Source: Pseudomonas mandelii (lineage in GTDB: Bacteria > Pseudomonadota > Gammaproteobacteria > Pseudomonadales > Pseudomonadaceae). Taken from it: a stretch of 64,000 nt of DNA. The stretch's first letter is position 1; the number at the start of each line of letters is the position of its first letter. The position numbers and the translations under genes are program-made. Positions 1 to 7,842 of the stretch are shown here, in pieces. Location of the stretch: contig NZ_JAMYDU010000001.1 in NCBI RefSeq assembly GCF_024138395.1, positions 186,001 to 250,000 on the forward strand, read 5' to 3'. The notes beneath the pieces were generated by a model. The model searched no databases, was not told the DNA's origin, and saw nothing but the letters and a program-made list of their open reading frames with translations.

Positions 1-290
1 TGCAAGGTGTCGAGCGCGCCAGCCTCGGCGTTCCACACCAGCGTGTCGGGGCGATAATCAAGTTGCTCGCGCAGTGCGTCGATGGTCTGATGCAGTGCCT
101 TGGCCTTGCGTGCTTCGAAGCCATACAGCTTGATCGCCGAGCGCTTGAAATTCGCCGGCTGACGCCGATAAATCTGCCCGCCACCACGCGCTGCTTCGTC
201 CAGCAGAACGGGGCGCACGCCATGGGCAACGAGGGTTTGCGCCGCCCGGATTCCGGCAGGGCCTGCGCCGATGATGACGACAGACTTCAT
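1..290 (-). CDS. FAD-dependent oxidoreductase (HcnB/opine-oxidase-like), N-terminal part only
   Basis: Only the first ~96 residues are inside the window; the gene runs off the left edge. The start ATG is at 290-288. The N-terminus has a Rossmann dinucleotide-binding motif (VVIIGAGPAGIRAA, residues 4-17) followed by GGGQIYRR, as in the NAD/FAD-binding subunits of HcnB and opine/D-amino-acid oxidase complexes. Just upstream on the same strand is a small [2Fe-2S] protein of the HcnA type, which supports a multi-subunit FAD/Fe-S amine oxidase. Its proximity to a polyamine-type ABC transporter suggests the complex oxidises the imported amine or amino acid. The substrate is not known from sequence, and the C-terminus cannot be checked. 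Confidence 0.75.
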   Translation of the reverse strand, partial: MKSVVIIGAGPAGIRAAQTLVAHGVRPVLLDEAARGGGQIYRRQPANFKRSAIKLYGFEARKAKALHQTIDALREQLDYRPDTLVWNAEAGALDTL

Positions 291-320
291 ACCCACCCCC
301 TATGTGATAGACGCCCCAAT

Positions 321-413
321 CCTGTGGGAGCGGGCTTGCCCGCGATGACGGCGGAACATTCAACATCGGTGGTGGCTGACAGACCGCTATCGCGGGCAAG
401 CCCGCTCCCACAG
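321..413. repeat. REP-type inverted pair
   Basis: Two oppositely oriented copies of the 'tgtgggagcgggcttgcccgcg' palindrome flank a ~45-base spacer. This is the common Pseudomonas REP doublet. It lies inside the presumed operon, between the FAD oxidoreductase and the [2Fe-2S] gene. Confidence 0.9.
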
Positions 414-456
414 TTGGTGGAGGCATGCCGCATTATTTGTGACCGGCACGGAACCC

Positions 457-548
457 CTGTGGGAGCGAGCCTGCTCGCGATGACTGCGGGACATCCAACA
501 TGGGTGGTGGCTGACAATCCGCTATCGCGGGCAAGCCCGCTCCCACAG
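457..548. repeat. REP-type inverted pair, second copy
   Basis: A second REP doublet starts 44 bases after the first. One arm has the 'gcgagcctgctcgcg' variant and the other the 'gcgggcaagcccgc' type. Together the two doublets fill most of the 289-base gap between the oxidoreductase and the Fe-S gene. Confidence 0.9.
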
Positions 549-579
549 GGAAATGGGTTTCTGCAGGGTGAGTTGGAGT

Positions 580-870
580 TCATAGAGCGCGCCCCGGTTC
601 GCGGCTGATGTGCTGTCCGGCTTCAAGCAGCGTCGAGCAGGCGCGCACCCGGCGGCCGTCGCCCAGGCGTACCCAGCAGTCCTGACAGGCGCCCATCAGG
701 CAGAAACCGGCGCGGGGTTCGGCGCTGAAATCGCTGCCGCGCAGGTGCTCGCTGCAGGTCAGCACGGCGGTCAGCAGGGTGTCGCCGAGCAGGCCGCGGG
801 CAGGCACGCCGTCGAGGGTAAAGTCCAGGGCCAGGCGGTCGCCTTCGGCCAGTCGTTTCAGCAGAGCCAT
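580..870 (-). CDS. Small (2Fe-2S)-binding protein, HcnA-like oxidase subunit
   Basis: A 96-residue protein with the fold signature of short plant-type ferredoxin domains used as small subunits of HcnABC-like and opine/D-amino-acid oxidases. Candidate cluster cysteines are C39 (LTCSEHL), then the GFCLMGACQDC segment and RACST. It probably passes electrons in a membrane-linked dehydrogenase together with the FAD subunit downstream. The start lies 8 bases from the end of the upstream permease gene, so the two are probably co-transcribed. A 289-base gap filled with REP palindromes separates it from the FAD subunit. The exact electron acceptor and substrate cannot be read from the sequence. Confidence 0.75.
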   Translation of the reverse strand: MALLKRLAEGDRLALDFTLDGVPARGLLGDTLLTAVLTCSEHLRGSDFSAEPRAGFCLMGACQDCWVRLGDGRRVRACSTLLEAGQHISREPGRAL

Positions 871-877
871 GGCGCCC

Positions 878-1672
878 TCATTGTTTACCCACCAGAACCC
901 GATCCAGGCCGTAGACCCGATCGAGCAGAATCATCGTCAGCGCGGTCAGCGCAATTACCAGTGCCGACACCGCCGCCATCATTGGATCGATGGATTCGGT
1001 GGCATACACGTACATGCGCACCGGCAGTGTTTGCGTGGCCGGCGAGGTGACGAAGATCGACAACGTGACCTCATCGAAACTGTTGATGAACGCCAGCAGC
1101 CAGCCACCGGCGACCCCCGGCAAAATCATCGGCAAGGTGATTTGCCGGAACAGCGTGAAGCGTCCGGCGCCCAAGGATTGCGCGGCGTGTTCGGCGCTGC
1201 GGTCCAGGCCAATGGCGGAGGCCAACACCAGCCGCAGCACATACGGCGTGATCACCAGCACATGGGCGAAGATCAGCCAGGCGAAGCTGCCGTTGACGCC
1301 CATCAGCGCAAACAAACGCAGCAACGCGACGCCCAGCACCAAGTGCGGAATGATGATCGGCGACAGGAACAGACCGTTGAAAAAGTCCCGTCCGGGAAAC
1401 TCAAAGCGCGTGATTGCCAGGGCTGCCGGCACTGCGATCAGCGTCGCCAGCGTGGCGGCGCAAAACGCCAGGATCAGGCTGTTGTAGAACGCATCGACAA
1501 AGTCTGCGCGCTCGAATACCGCGCGGAACCAGCGCAGGGAAAACTCCGTGGTCGGCAGGCTCAGGGTATTTTCCGGGGTGAAGGCGACGAGGCACACCAC
1601 CACCAGCGGCGCGAGCATGAACAGCACCACCAGCGTATGGAACAGCAGGGCGAAAGGACCGTTTCTGGACAT
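878..1672 (-). CDS. ABC transporter permease, PotC-like
   Basis: A 264-residue inner-membrane permease with about six hydrophobic segments. Near the C-terminus is the cytoplasmic EAA-type loop (SLGAGRFTLFRQITLPMILP) that docks to the ATPase. Length and order fit the second permease (PotC/PotI type) of spermidine/putrescine-like importers. It follows the other permease by 6 bases and the ATPase precedes both, so ATPase-permease-permease form one transcript. No periplasmic binding protein lies between these genes in the window; one may lie beyond the left edge. Substrate is inferred only at the level of polyamine, amino acid or related amine. Confidence 0.85.
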   Translation of the reverse strand: MSRNGPFALLFHTLVVLFMLAPLVVVCLVAFTPENTLSLPTTEFSLRWFRAVFERADFVDAFYNSLILAFCAATLATLIAVPAALAITRFEFPGRDFFNGLFLSPIIIPHLVLGVALLRLFALMGVNGSFAWLIFAHVLVITPYVLRLVLASAIGLDRSAEHAAQSLGAGRFTLFRQITLPMILPGVAGGWLLAFINSFDEVTLSIFVTSPATQTLPVRMYVYATESIDPMMAAVSALVIALTALTMILLDRVYGLDRVLVGKQ

Positions 1673-1678
1673 GACGAA

Positions 1679-2557
1679 TTATCCCAATGACTTCTTGTAG
1701 CGGCCTTCGATCATCCGGTTCCACGACAGCATGATCAGCAGGTTGAGCAACAGCAGCGCGACGGCAATCGCAGCGCCCATCGGCCAGTTCAGCTCCGACA
1801 GGTACTGGTCGTAGATCAGCGTGGCGACCATCTTTATCCGGCGTCCGCCGAGCAGTCCGGGAATGGCAAATGAACTCGCCGCGAGGCCGAACACGATCAA
1901 GGTGCCGGAGAGCACGCCGGGCATGATTTGCGGCAGCACCACTTTGCGCATCACCGTGAGGTGGCTGGCGCCCAGCGACAGCGCGGCTTGTTCGGCGGCG
2001 GGGTCGAGTTTTTGCAGCGAGGTCCAGACCGGAATGATCATGAACGGCAGCATCACGTGGACCAGCGCGATCACCACCGCGAACGGCGTATAAAGCAGCT
2101 TCATCGGTGAGCCACCGAAGGCTTGCAGCGTCTGGTTGACCAGGCCGTCGGCACCGAGCAACAGGCTCCAGCCGAAGGCGCGCACCACCACCGAAATCAG
2201 CAACGGCGTGAGGATCAGAATCAGGAAGATCGAGCGCCACGGCGCGCCCATGCGGCTGAGGATGTAGGCCTCGGGCACGCCGATCACCACGCAGAGCAGG
2301 GTGGTCAGGGCGCTGATCCAGAACGTCCTCAGAAAGATCTCGTAGAAGTACGGATCGCCCAGAAGGCTGCTGTAATGATCGAAGGTGTAGGCGTCGCTGT
2401 TGATCCCCGAGCTGTAATCGAAGACGTTGAACGACAGCACCAGCGTCAGCAGCAGCGGGATCACCAGCAGACCGAAGTACAACGCCAGGGCCGGTGCGGA
2501 TAACCAATAGCCCTGACGTCCCTGACGTCCTTGGCGAATGACGGCAAGCGTACTCAT
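1679..2557 (-). CDS. ABC transporter permease, PotB-like
   Basis: A 292-residue permease starting MSTLAVIRQ, with a first membrane segment at about residues 20-42 and the EAA loop (SLGASHLTVMRKVVLP) in the C-terminal half. The ATG at 2557-2555 overlaps the stop of the ATPase gene by four bases (ATGA), a translational-coupling arrangement that decides the start over an upstream in-frame alternative inside the ATPase gene. It pairs with the PotC-like permease downstream to form the membrane channel of a polyamine/amine-type importer. Confidence 0.87.
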   Translation of the reverse strand: MSTLAVIRQGRQGRQGYWLSAPALALYFGLLVIPLLLTLVLSFNVFDYSSGINSDAYTFDHYSSLLGDPYFYEIFLRTFWISALTTLLCVVIGVPEAYILSRMGAPWRSIFLILILTPLLISVVVRAFGWSLLLGADGLVNQTLQAFGGSPMKLLYTPFAVVIALVHVMLPFMIIPVWTSLQKLDPAAEQAALSLGASHLTVMRKVVLPQIMPGVLSGTLIVFGLAASSFAIPGLLGGRRIKMVATLIYDQYLSELNWPMGAAIAVALLLLNLLIMLSWNRMIEGRYKKSLG

Positions 2558-3579
2558 GCCGACACCTCGTCGACACTCAGCACCCGCAGCAATGTTGCAT
2601 CCCAATCGAGGCCGACCGCCGTGCCTTCGATCAAGGGGGCGGAACCATCGTTGCGGCGCACCACGCTGAGTTCGCCCAACGATGTCGATACGCCGTACAG
2701 CCATTGGCTACCGAGGAAGAAGCGGCTGACGATCTTGCCTGGCAGACGGCCCAGGCCTTTATCCAGCAAGTCGATTTTTTCCGGGCGCAGGCTCAACGTC
2801 AGTTCGCCGTCGCCACGATTGCAGACCTGCACAACGCCAGCGCTGTCCCGCTCGCCGGGCAGCAGATTGGCCTTGCCGACGAAGCCGGAAATGAACTTGG
2901 TGCGCGGGTGTTCGTAGAGGGTGTAGGGCGCGTCGATCTGAGTGATGCGCCCGGCCTGCATCACCACCACCCGATCGCTGATCGACAGCGCTTCGGACTG
3001 ATCATGGGTGACCATCAGCGTGGTGATGCCGACTTCGCGCTGGATACGGCGGATTTCGAACTGCATCTCTTCGCGCAGATTGGCGTCGAGGTTGGACAGC
3101 GGTTCGTCGAGCAGCAGCACCGGCGGCTCGATCACCAACGCCCGGGCCAGCGCAACACGTTGGCGCTGACCGCCGGAAAGCTCTCGTGGATAACGCTCAG
3201 CGTGCAGGTGTAGACGCACCAGTTTCAGCACCCGATCCACCCGTTGCTGCAACTCGCCATTGGGCACTTTGCGCATGCGCAGGCCGAAGGCGACGTTGTC
3301 TTGCACGGTCATGTGCGGGAACAGCGCATAACTCTGGAACACCACGCCCAGACCACGACTGGCGGGTTTGGCGTGGGTGATGTCGCGACCGTCCAGCACA
3401 ATGCGCCCGCTGCTGACTTCAACGAAGCCGGCAATCATTTGCAGGGTGGTGGTTTTGCCGCAGCCGGAGGGGCCGAGCAAGGAAACGAACTCGCCTTTTT
3501 CCACCGACAGGTTGGTGGCGACGACCGCGTCGATTTCGCCGTAACGTTTGCCGAGGTTTTCAAGTTGCACGAAGGCCAT
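2554..3579 (-). CDS. ABC transporter ATP-binding protein, PotA-like
   Basis: A 341-residue ATPase. Walker A is GPSGCGKTT (about residues 37-45), the signature is LSGGQRQRVALARAL, Walker B is LLLDEPLSNLD, and the switch His is in VTHDQSEA. A C-terminal TOBE-like regulatory domain follows residue ~240, as in PotA/FbpC proteins. I chose ATG 3579 because it has GGAG seven bases upstream; the longer frame opens with a TTG and no ribosome site. It energises the two permeases downstream. The divergent IclR gene probably controls the operon. Confidence 0.9.
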   Translation of the reverse strand: MAFVQLENLGKRYGEIDAVVATNLSVEKGEFVSLLGPSGCGKTTTLQMIAGFVEVSSGRIVLDGRDITHAKPASRGLGVVFQSYALFPHMTVQDNVAFGLRMRKVPNGELQQRVDRVLKLVRLHLHAERYPRELSGGQRQRVALARALVIEPPVLLLDEPLSNLDANLREEMQFEIRRIQREVGITTLMVTHDQSEALSISDRVVVMQAGRITQIDAPYTLYEHPRTKFISGFVGKANLLPGERDSAGVVQVCNRGDGELTLSLRPEKIDLLDKGLGRLPGKIVSRFFLGSQWLYGVSTSLGELSVVRRNDGSAPLIEGTAVGLDWDATLLRVLSVDEVSA

Positions 3580-3761
3580 GACTGCGCTCCACCTGAGATT
3601 GTTATGCGTCGCCAAAGGCGCGCTTTTTTGTATGGGCAGATACGAAAAGGATGTTGCCGGGGTGCGTTGGCGCTCGACTTCTGCCGGCTGCCGCTGTTGT
3701 TCGAATCGCCCCTGATGGACGCAGAGTAGGACGAAGAATAGGATGGGCTCAATGGCCTATT

Positions 3762-3799
3762 TCACTGAAGCGATGACTATTTTCAGTTTCATTCAGTGA
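3762..3799. promoter_or_regulatory. Inverted repeat, likely IclR-family operator
   Basis: Perfect 8-base arms TCACTGAA (3762-3769) and TTCAGTGA (3792-3799) lie 30 bases apart, about three helical turns, in the divergent region between the ABC operon and the IclR gene. The second arm ends 24 bases before the regulator start. An autoregulatory operator is inferred from position and symmetry only. Confidence 0.5.
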
Positions 3800-3823
3800 G
3801 TAAATTTATTGTTGAGAAATCAC

Positions 3824-4660
3824 ATGCCTGATTCCATTGAGCGGAATGAAAACAAAAATGAAGTCGGCGTGGGCGCCGTCTCAAGGCTGTTTGCGGTGCT
3901 GCGCAGCCTCGGGGATACCGTCGAGGGCGGAGAGCGCGTGACGCAACTGGCTCAGCGCATTGGTCTGTCGCAACCGACCACCCACCGCTTGCTGCGCAGC
4001 CTGATGGACGAGGGGATGGTCGAACAGGACCCGCGCAGCAAGCGCTATCGCCTGAGCCTGGAGTTTTTCGCGCTGGCGGCCCGCGCCGGCAACACAGGCA
4101 ATTTGCGCGAACTGGCGCGCCCGGCGTTGCTGCGGCTGTCGGCTTCGTTGGGGGATTCGTTGTTTTTATTGGCGCGTAGCGGCTTCGATGCGATTTGTCT
4201 GGACCGCAGTGAAGGGCCGTTTCCGATCCGCACGTTTACCGGTGACATCGGCGGACGGGTGGCGCTCGGCGTGGGGCAGGGCAGCCTGGCGATTCTGGCT
4301 TTTCTGCCGGAAGAGGAGCGCGACACGGTGATTCATTACAACTTGCCGCGGCTCAAGGATTTTCACCTGTATGACGAGGTGTTCCTGCGCTCGGAAGTCG
4401 AGAATGTGCGCACCCTCGGTTACGCCGGGCGCAACACCGGCGTGTTGCAAGGCATGGCTGGAGTGGCCGTGCCGATCCTTGATCGCGAAGGCCGGGCGGT
4501 GGCGGCATTGAGTGTGGCCACGGTCAGTGATCGCCTGGGGCCGGATCGCTTGCCGACGGTGGTGGAGATGCTCAAGCGCGAAGCCGCGCTGATCGGGCCG
4601 CGGATCAATCCGTTCGATCCGCTGTTGCGAAGGCCTTCACAAGTCTTCGGGCAGGGTTGA
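3824..4660 (+). CDS. IclR-family transcriptional regulator
   Basis: A 278-residue regulator. The N-terminal winged helix-turn-helix includes QLAQRIGLSQPTTHRLLRSL (about residues 43-62), and the C-terminal half is the IclR effector domain with the typical VAVPILDREGRAVAALSV stretch. ATG 3824 is preferred over TTG codons at 3809 and 3812, with a weak GAG-containing site seven bases upstream. It is divergent from the polyamine-type ABC and Fe-S/FAD oxidase operon and probably responds to the substrate or a breakdown product. Repressor versus activator cannot be judged from sequence. Confidence 0.9.
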   Translation: MPDSIERNENKNEVGVGAVSRLFAVLRSLGDTVEGGERVTQLAQRIGLSQPTTHRLLRSLMDEGMVEQDPRSKRYRLSLEFFALAARAGNTGNLRELARPALLRLSASLGDSLFLLARSGFDAICLDRSEGPFPIRTFTGDIGGRVALGVGQGSLAILAFLPEEERDTVIHYNLPRLKDFHLYDEVFLRSEVENVRTLGYAGRNTGVLQGMAGVAVPILDREGRAVAALSVATVSDRLGPDRLPTVVEMLKREAALIGPRINPFDPLLRRPSQVFGQG

Positions 4661-4669
4661 TCCCACGTT

Positions 4670-4771
4670 GATCGTTCCCACGCTCCGCGTGGGAATGCAG
4701 CCCGTGACGCTCCGCGTCACTGGACGCAGAGCGTCCCTAGAGGCATTCCCACGCAGAGCGTGGGAACGATC
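4670..4771. repeat. Long nested palindromic repeat, family A copy 1
   Basis: A ~102-base element bounded by GATCGTTCCCACGC and its inverse GCGTGGGAACGATC. Inner hairpins are of the type 'gacgctccgcgtc' and 'ggacgcagagcgtcc'. Three more copies occur at 26.4, 38.9 and 43.7 kb. It sits between the convergent IclR and anti-sigma genes and may act as a bidirectional terminator. Confidence 0.9.
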
Positions 4772-4782
4772 AGTATCGGGAG

Positions 4783-5535
4783 TCAGAACTGGACGGTTTG
4801 TTTGAGCATCTGCGCGGCCGGCGTATCACTCGGGCTGACCATTGCGTAGTTGTACCCCGCCCCCGACCAGTACTCGGCCTGCAACCCGCCATCGTTGCGA
4901 CTGCCCCTCGGTAGCAGATAGTTTTTCGGTCCAGGTGGACGGACGTAGAAGCTAATCTTCTGGCCGTTCTGATTCTCGTAAATCACCATCGCCGCCGGTC
5001 CTTGTTCGGTGCTGAGCAGCCGCCCGCTAATGGGTGTGTATCCGGCAGCGGTCAGGTTCGGTAGACGATGGGCCTGGCTGAAATACCGATCGAGCCAGCC
5101 CTGTATATCGCCGTCATCGCTGACTGTGTAATCCGCCGGCAGGATGCCTTGCTGGGCAATCAGCCGGTAGGCCTGCATCGCATCGGTCATCGGCAGCGGG
5201 GTGCTGACCAGGGTCATTTGCCGGGCCTGCCAACCGCTCAAACCGCCAACGCTGACCGCGATCAGCAACATCGCGGCGCTGGCCAGATGGCGGCGCAACT
5301 GGCGTTTGACTCGCTGGCGAATCATTGCCGGGTCGAGTTGCGGGTTGGCCGGTTGCTGCAAGGCGCCGCTCAGGGCCGCGCGCAATTGTTGGGCATCGTG
5401 CTGCCAGGCGCGTACTTGCGCGGCCACTTCGGTGTTGTTGGCCAGATAAGTCTCGACCCGATGTCGGTCGGCATCGCTGAGTTGGTGATCGACGTAGGCG
5501 TGCAGGTCACGCTCGCTGGGAGGCATGCTGATCAT
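4783..5535 (-). CDS. Membrane-bound anti-sigma factor of the ECF sigma factor
   Basis: A 250-residue protein. An N-terminal cytoplasmic domain (DLHAYVDHQLSDADR) resembles the sigma-binding domain of RsiW/FecR-like anti-sigma factors. One membrane segment follows at about residues 86-104, then a periplasmic domain. The HxxxCxxC zinc motif of ZAS-type anti-sigmas is absent. The start ATG 5535 overlaps the sigma stop (ATGA) with GGAG six bases upstream, so stoichiometric co-translation is expected. It probably holds the sigma factor inactive until an envelope or oxidative signal. Confidence in the role is high; the signal is unknown. Confidence 0.85.
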   Translation of the reverse strand: MISMPPSERDLHAYVDHQLSDADRHRVETYLANNTEVAAQVRAWQHDAQQLRAALSGALQQPANPQLDPAMIRQRVKRQLRRHLASAAMLLIAVSVGGLSGWQARQMTLVSTPLPMTDAMQAYRLIAQQGILPADYTVSDDGDIQGWLDRYFSQAHRLPNLTAAGYTPISGRLLSTEQGPAAMVIYENQNGQKISFYVRPPGPKNYLLPRGSRNDGGLQAEYWSGAGYNYAMVSPSDTPAAQMLKQTVQF

Positions 5536-6038
5536 TTGAGTCTCCGCAGAGAAGGGTGGGTGATTTCGCCGTCGCTGAGCTGGCGCAAGGCCTGGCGTGC
5601 GCGGGACAGGCGCGACATCACGGTGCCGATGGGGACGTCGAGAATCTCGGCGACCTCCTTATAACTCAGACCTTCCACCGACACCCAAAGCAGCAGCGCG
5701 CGCTGTTCGGTGCCGAGTTGATCGAAGGCTTGCAGGGTCGATTGGGCGATCACCGTGCGCTCTGCCGAAGGCTGTGCATCATCACGGCCGGTAAAGAATT
5801 CGAGCATCCGCGCATAACGCCGGGAGCGGCGATGAGCGTCGAGAAACTGCCGATAAAGAATCGAAAACAGCCAGGCACGCAAGTCACCTTCGGGACGTTT
5901 GTCGCCCCAACTCGACAGCGCGCGCTCAAGGCAGGCCTGCACCAGATCATCGGCGCTGCTGGGGTTGCGCGTCAGCGATACGGCGAAACGCCGCAGCCTG
6001 GGAATGACTTCCCTGAGTTGTTCGTCGATATCGTTCAT
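5532..6038 (-). CDS. ECF-type RNA polymerase sigma factor
   Basis: A 168-residue sigma-70 family protein of ECF length. Region 2 includes SADDLVQACLERAL and LRAWLFSILYRQFLDAHRR. Region 4 includes LLWVSVEGLSYKEVAEIL followed by the helix-turn-helix VPIGTVMSRLSRARQAL. The frame is open to an ATG at 6092, but that ATG lies between the -35-like and -10-like boxes of the sigma's own promoter (6079-6105). The first usable start is therefore MNDIDEQ at 6038. The anti-sigma gene overlaps its end. Divergent from the catalase-cytochrome pair, which it probably controls. Confidence 0.9.
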   Translation of the reverse strand: MNDIDEQLREVIPRLRRFAVSLTRNPSSADDLVQACLERALSSWGDKRPEGDLRAWLFSILYRQFLDAHRRSRRYARMLEFFTGRDDAQPSAERTVIAQSTLQAFDQLGTEQRALLLWVSVEGLSYKEVAEILDVPIGTVMSRLSRARQALRQLSDGEITHPSLRRLK

Positions 6039-6078
6039 GAAGTTCTGACCAGTCACTACGCTGTGGTGAGTGTTCAGG

Positions 6079-6105
6079 AAGACGCCCGACATTCGAGGTT
6101 ATTCC
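6079..6105 (-). promoter_or_regulatory. Putative ECF promoter for the sigma/anti-sigma operon
   Basis: On the minus strand GGAATAA (6105-6099) is followed after 14 bases by CGTCTT (6084-6079). The same GGAATAA-N14-CGTCT arrangement faces the other way toward the catalase gene. This pattern suggests autoregulation by the ECF sigma factor. Confidence 0.6.
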
Positions 6106-6133
6106 ACGCCCGGAAAAATAAACACCGGGCGAT

Positions 6134-6160
6134 GGAATAAACCCTGGCGCGGTTCGTCTG
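6134..6160 (+). promoter_or_regulatory. Putative ECF promoter for the catalase operon
   Basis: GGAATAA (6134-6140) is followed after 14 bases by CGTCTG (6155-6160), 43 bases before the catalase start. It mirrors the promoter of the sigma gene. Between the two lies an inverted repeat GCCCGG/CCGGGC around an A-rich centre (about 6108-6130). Confidence 0.6.
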
Positions 6161-6202
6161 CCTGATTCTTCCCACTTGTGGCCGATGGCCCTGGAGTCAT
6201 TC

Positions 6203-7294
6203 ATGGTAGATCGCTCATCACCACCAACGGGGCCTGGCCGGCCACCGCTGAGTGCCGCGAGCCTGACGTTGCGCCTGACCGGCATTGCCGTGGTGGTTGC
6301 CGCGCTGGCCGGGGCTTTTGCCTACGTCAACGGCACACTCGACCCACAACGCCTGACGCCGAACGCGCTGGTCAATGTACTGGAGAAAAACAACGGCGTG
6401 CACCCGGGATTTCGTCGTAACCACGCCAAGGGTGTTTGCGTGATCGGGCATTTCGAGAGCAGCAGCCAGGCACGCGAGTATTCCAGCGCCCAAGTGTTCG
6501 GCGAAGCGCGGACCCCAGTGGTCGGGCGTTTTGCGCTGCCGGCCGGCAATCCTTACGCGCCGGACAACAGCGTGCCGATCCGCAGCCTGGCGTTGCGTTT
6601 CACCCAGGCCAACGGTCAGCAGTGGCGCACCGGGATGAACAGCATGCCGGTGTTCCCGGTGGGCACGCCCGAGGCGTTCTACCAGTTGCAACAAGCGCAG
6701 TCCCCGGATCCGGCGACCGGCAAACCGAACCCGGCGGCTGTGCCGGCGTTCTTCGGTTCTCATCCGGAAGCCGCGCCATTTCTGGCCTGGATCAAAACTG
6801 CCAAACCCTCGGCCAGTTATGCAACGGAAACCTACAACAGCGTCAACGCGTTTTACCTGGTTAACGCGGCCGGGCAACGGCAGGCGGTGCGTTGGAGCAT
6901 GACCCCATTGGCTCAGGACGCGGCAGGTGCAACGGCCCCTGAGGGCGGTGATTTCCTCGAGAAAGATCTGGTTCAGCGCTTGTCCGCCAGCCCGCTGCGT
7001 TGGCAGTTGAACATCACCCTGGCGAACCCCGGGGACCCGGTCAACGACGCGAGCAAGGCCTGGCCTGTCGATCGAAAAGTGCTGAACGCCGGCACGCTGG
7101 TGCTCGAAAGTACTCAGCCGCAACTCAATGGTGAGTGCCGTGACATCAACTACGACCCACTGGTATTGCCCAGCGGTATCGAAGGCTCCGACGACCCGCT
7201 GCTGGTCGCTCGCTCGGCGGGTTACGCCCGTTCCTACCTGCGCCGCACCAGCGAAGTGAAGCAGTTGCCCAACGCCAAACAGGAATCTCAATAA
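6203..7294 (+). CDS. Catalase-family peroxidase, SrpA-like, membrane anchored
   Basis: A 363-residue haem protein of the small catalase-related (SrpA) group, shorter than ordinary catalases. An N-terminal membrane anchor lies at about residues 22-45. The distal-pocket region is FRRNHAKGVCVIGHFE, followed by a catalase-type core (VGRFALPAGNPYAPDN, GMNSMPVFPVGTPEAF). ATG 6203 has GGAG six bases upstream. The product probably acts in the periplasm on organic or hydrogen peroxides. The cytochrome b561 gene overlaps its stop (TAATG), suggesting electron supply from the quinone pool. Its promoter matches that of the neighbouring ECF sigma gene. Confidence 0.88.
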   Translation: MVDRSSPPTGPGRPPLSAASLTLRLTGIAVVVAALAGAFAYVNGTLDPQRLTPNALVNVLEKNNGVHPGFRRNHAKGVCVIGHFESSSQAREYSSAQVFGEARTPVVGRFALPAGNPYAPDNSVPIRSLALRFTQANGQQWRTGMNSMPVFPVGTPEAFYQLQQAQSPDPATGKPNPAAVPAFFGSHPEAAPFLAWIKTAKPSASYATETYNSVNAFYLVNAAGQRQAVRWSMTPLAQDAAGATAPEGGDFLEKDLVQRLSASPLRWQLNITLANPGDPVNDASKAWPVDRKVLNAGTLVLESTQPQLNGECRDINYDPLVLPSGIEGSDDPLLVARSAGYARSYLRRTSEVKQLPNAKQESQ

Positions 7295-7842
7295 TGAGTG
7301 CTCAACCGAACCATTTCGCGCCGTTGGCGCGGCTGCTGCACTGGCTGATGGCGCTGATGATCCTCTCGATGCTGTTTATCGGCGCGGGTATGGCGGCCTC
7401 GGTGTCCGAGCGCCATCAGTGGCTGATCAACCTGCATAAACCTTTAGGCGTGGCGATTCTGTTGCTGGTGATCGTGCGCCTGGCCGTGCGTTTTTCGACC
7501 CGGCAACCACCACTGCCGGCGGATCTGCCGGGTTGGCAAGCATTCGCGGCCAAGGCTTCGCATATCTTGTTGTACGCCTTGATGCTGATCTTGCCGCTGC
7601 TGGGCTGGGCGATGATTTCCGCGGCCGGCGACCCGGTGATGCTCAGTAGTTCTCTGCAGTTGCCGTCGATCCTGCCGGCGAATGCGCAGGTGTTTGCGTT
7701 CCTGCGCAAGGCGCATGGATATTTGGCGTATTTGCTGTTTCTGACCGTGTTGCTGCACTTGGCGGCGGCGTTGTTTCACGGGTGGGTGCGTCGTGATGAT
7801 GTGCTGAACAGCATGTTGCGGGGTAAAGATCACGATTTGTAG
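7294..7842 (+). CDS. Cytochrome b561-type membrane protein
   Basis: A 182-residue four-helix membrane protein. Histidines expected to bind haem are in RLLHWLMA, INLHKPLG, KAHGYLAY and LLHLAAALFHG, and the family is cytochrome b561/YceJ. The start overlaps the peroxidase stop by one base, so the two proteins are probably made together and interact. The inferred role is quinol-to-periplasm electron transfer feeding the SrpA-like peroxidase. The stop codon TAG falls within the first bases of a palindromic repeat, so the last codons abut an intergenic element. Confidence 0.88.
   Translation: MSAQPNHFAPLARLLHWLMALMILSMLFIGAGMAASVSERHQWLINLHKPLGVAILLLVIVRLAVRFSTRQPPLPADLPGWQAFAAKASHILLYALMLILPLLGWAMISAAGDPVMLSSSLQLPSILPANAQVFAFLRKAHGYLAYLLFLTVLLHLAAALFHGWVRRDDVLNSMLRGKDHDL

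Noticed and set aside
321..548. CRISPR-like spaced repeats
   Set aside because: The repeats are palindromic REP doublets in alternating orientation, with no uniform spacers and no cas genes.
1401..2576. 391-residue minus-strand frame overlapping both permeases
   Set aside because: It is another frame of the same strand across genes with clear permease motifs.
5532..6092. Sigma factor start at 6092
   Set aside because: That ATG lies between the predicted -35 and -10 boxes of the gene's own promoter; start 6038 fits better.
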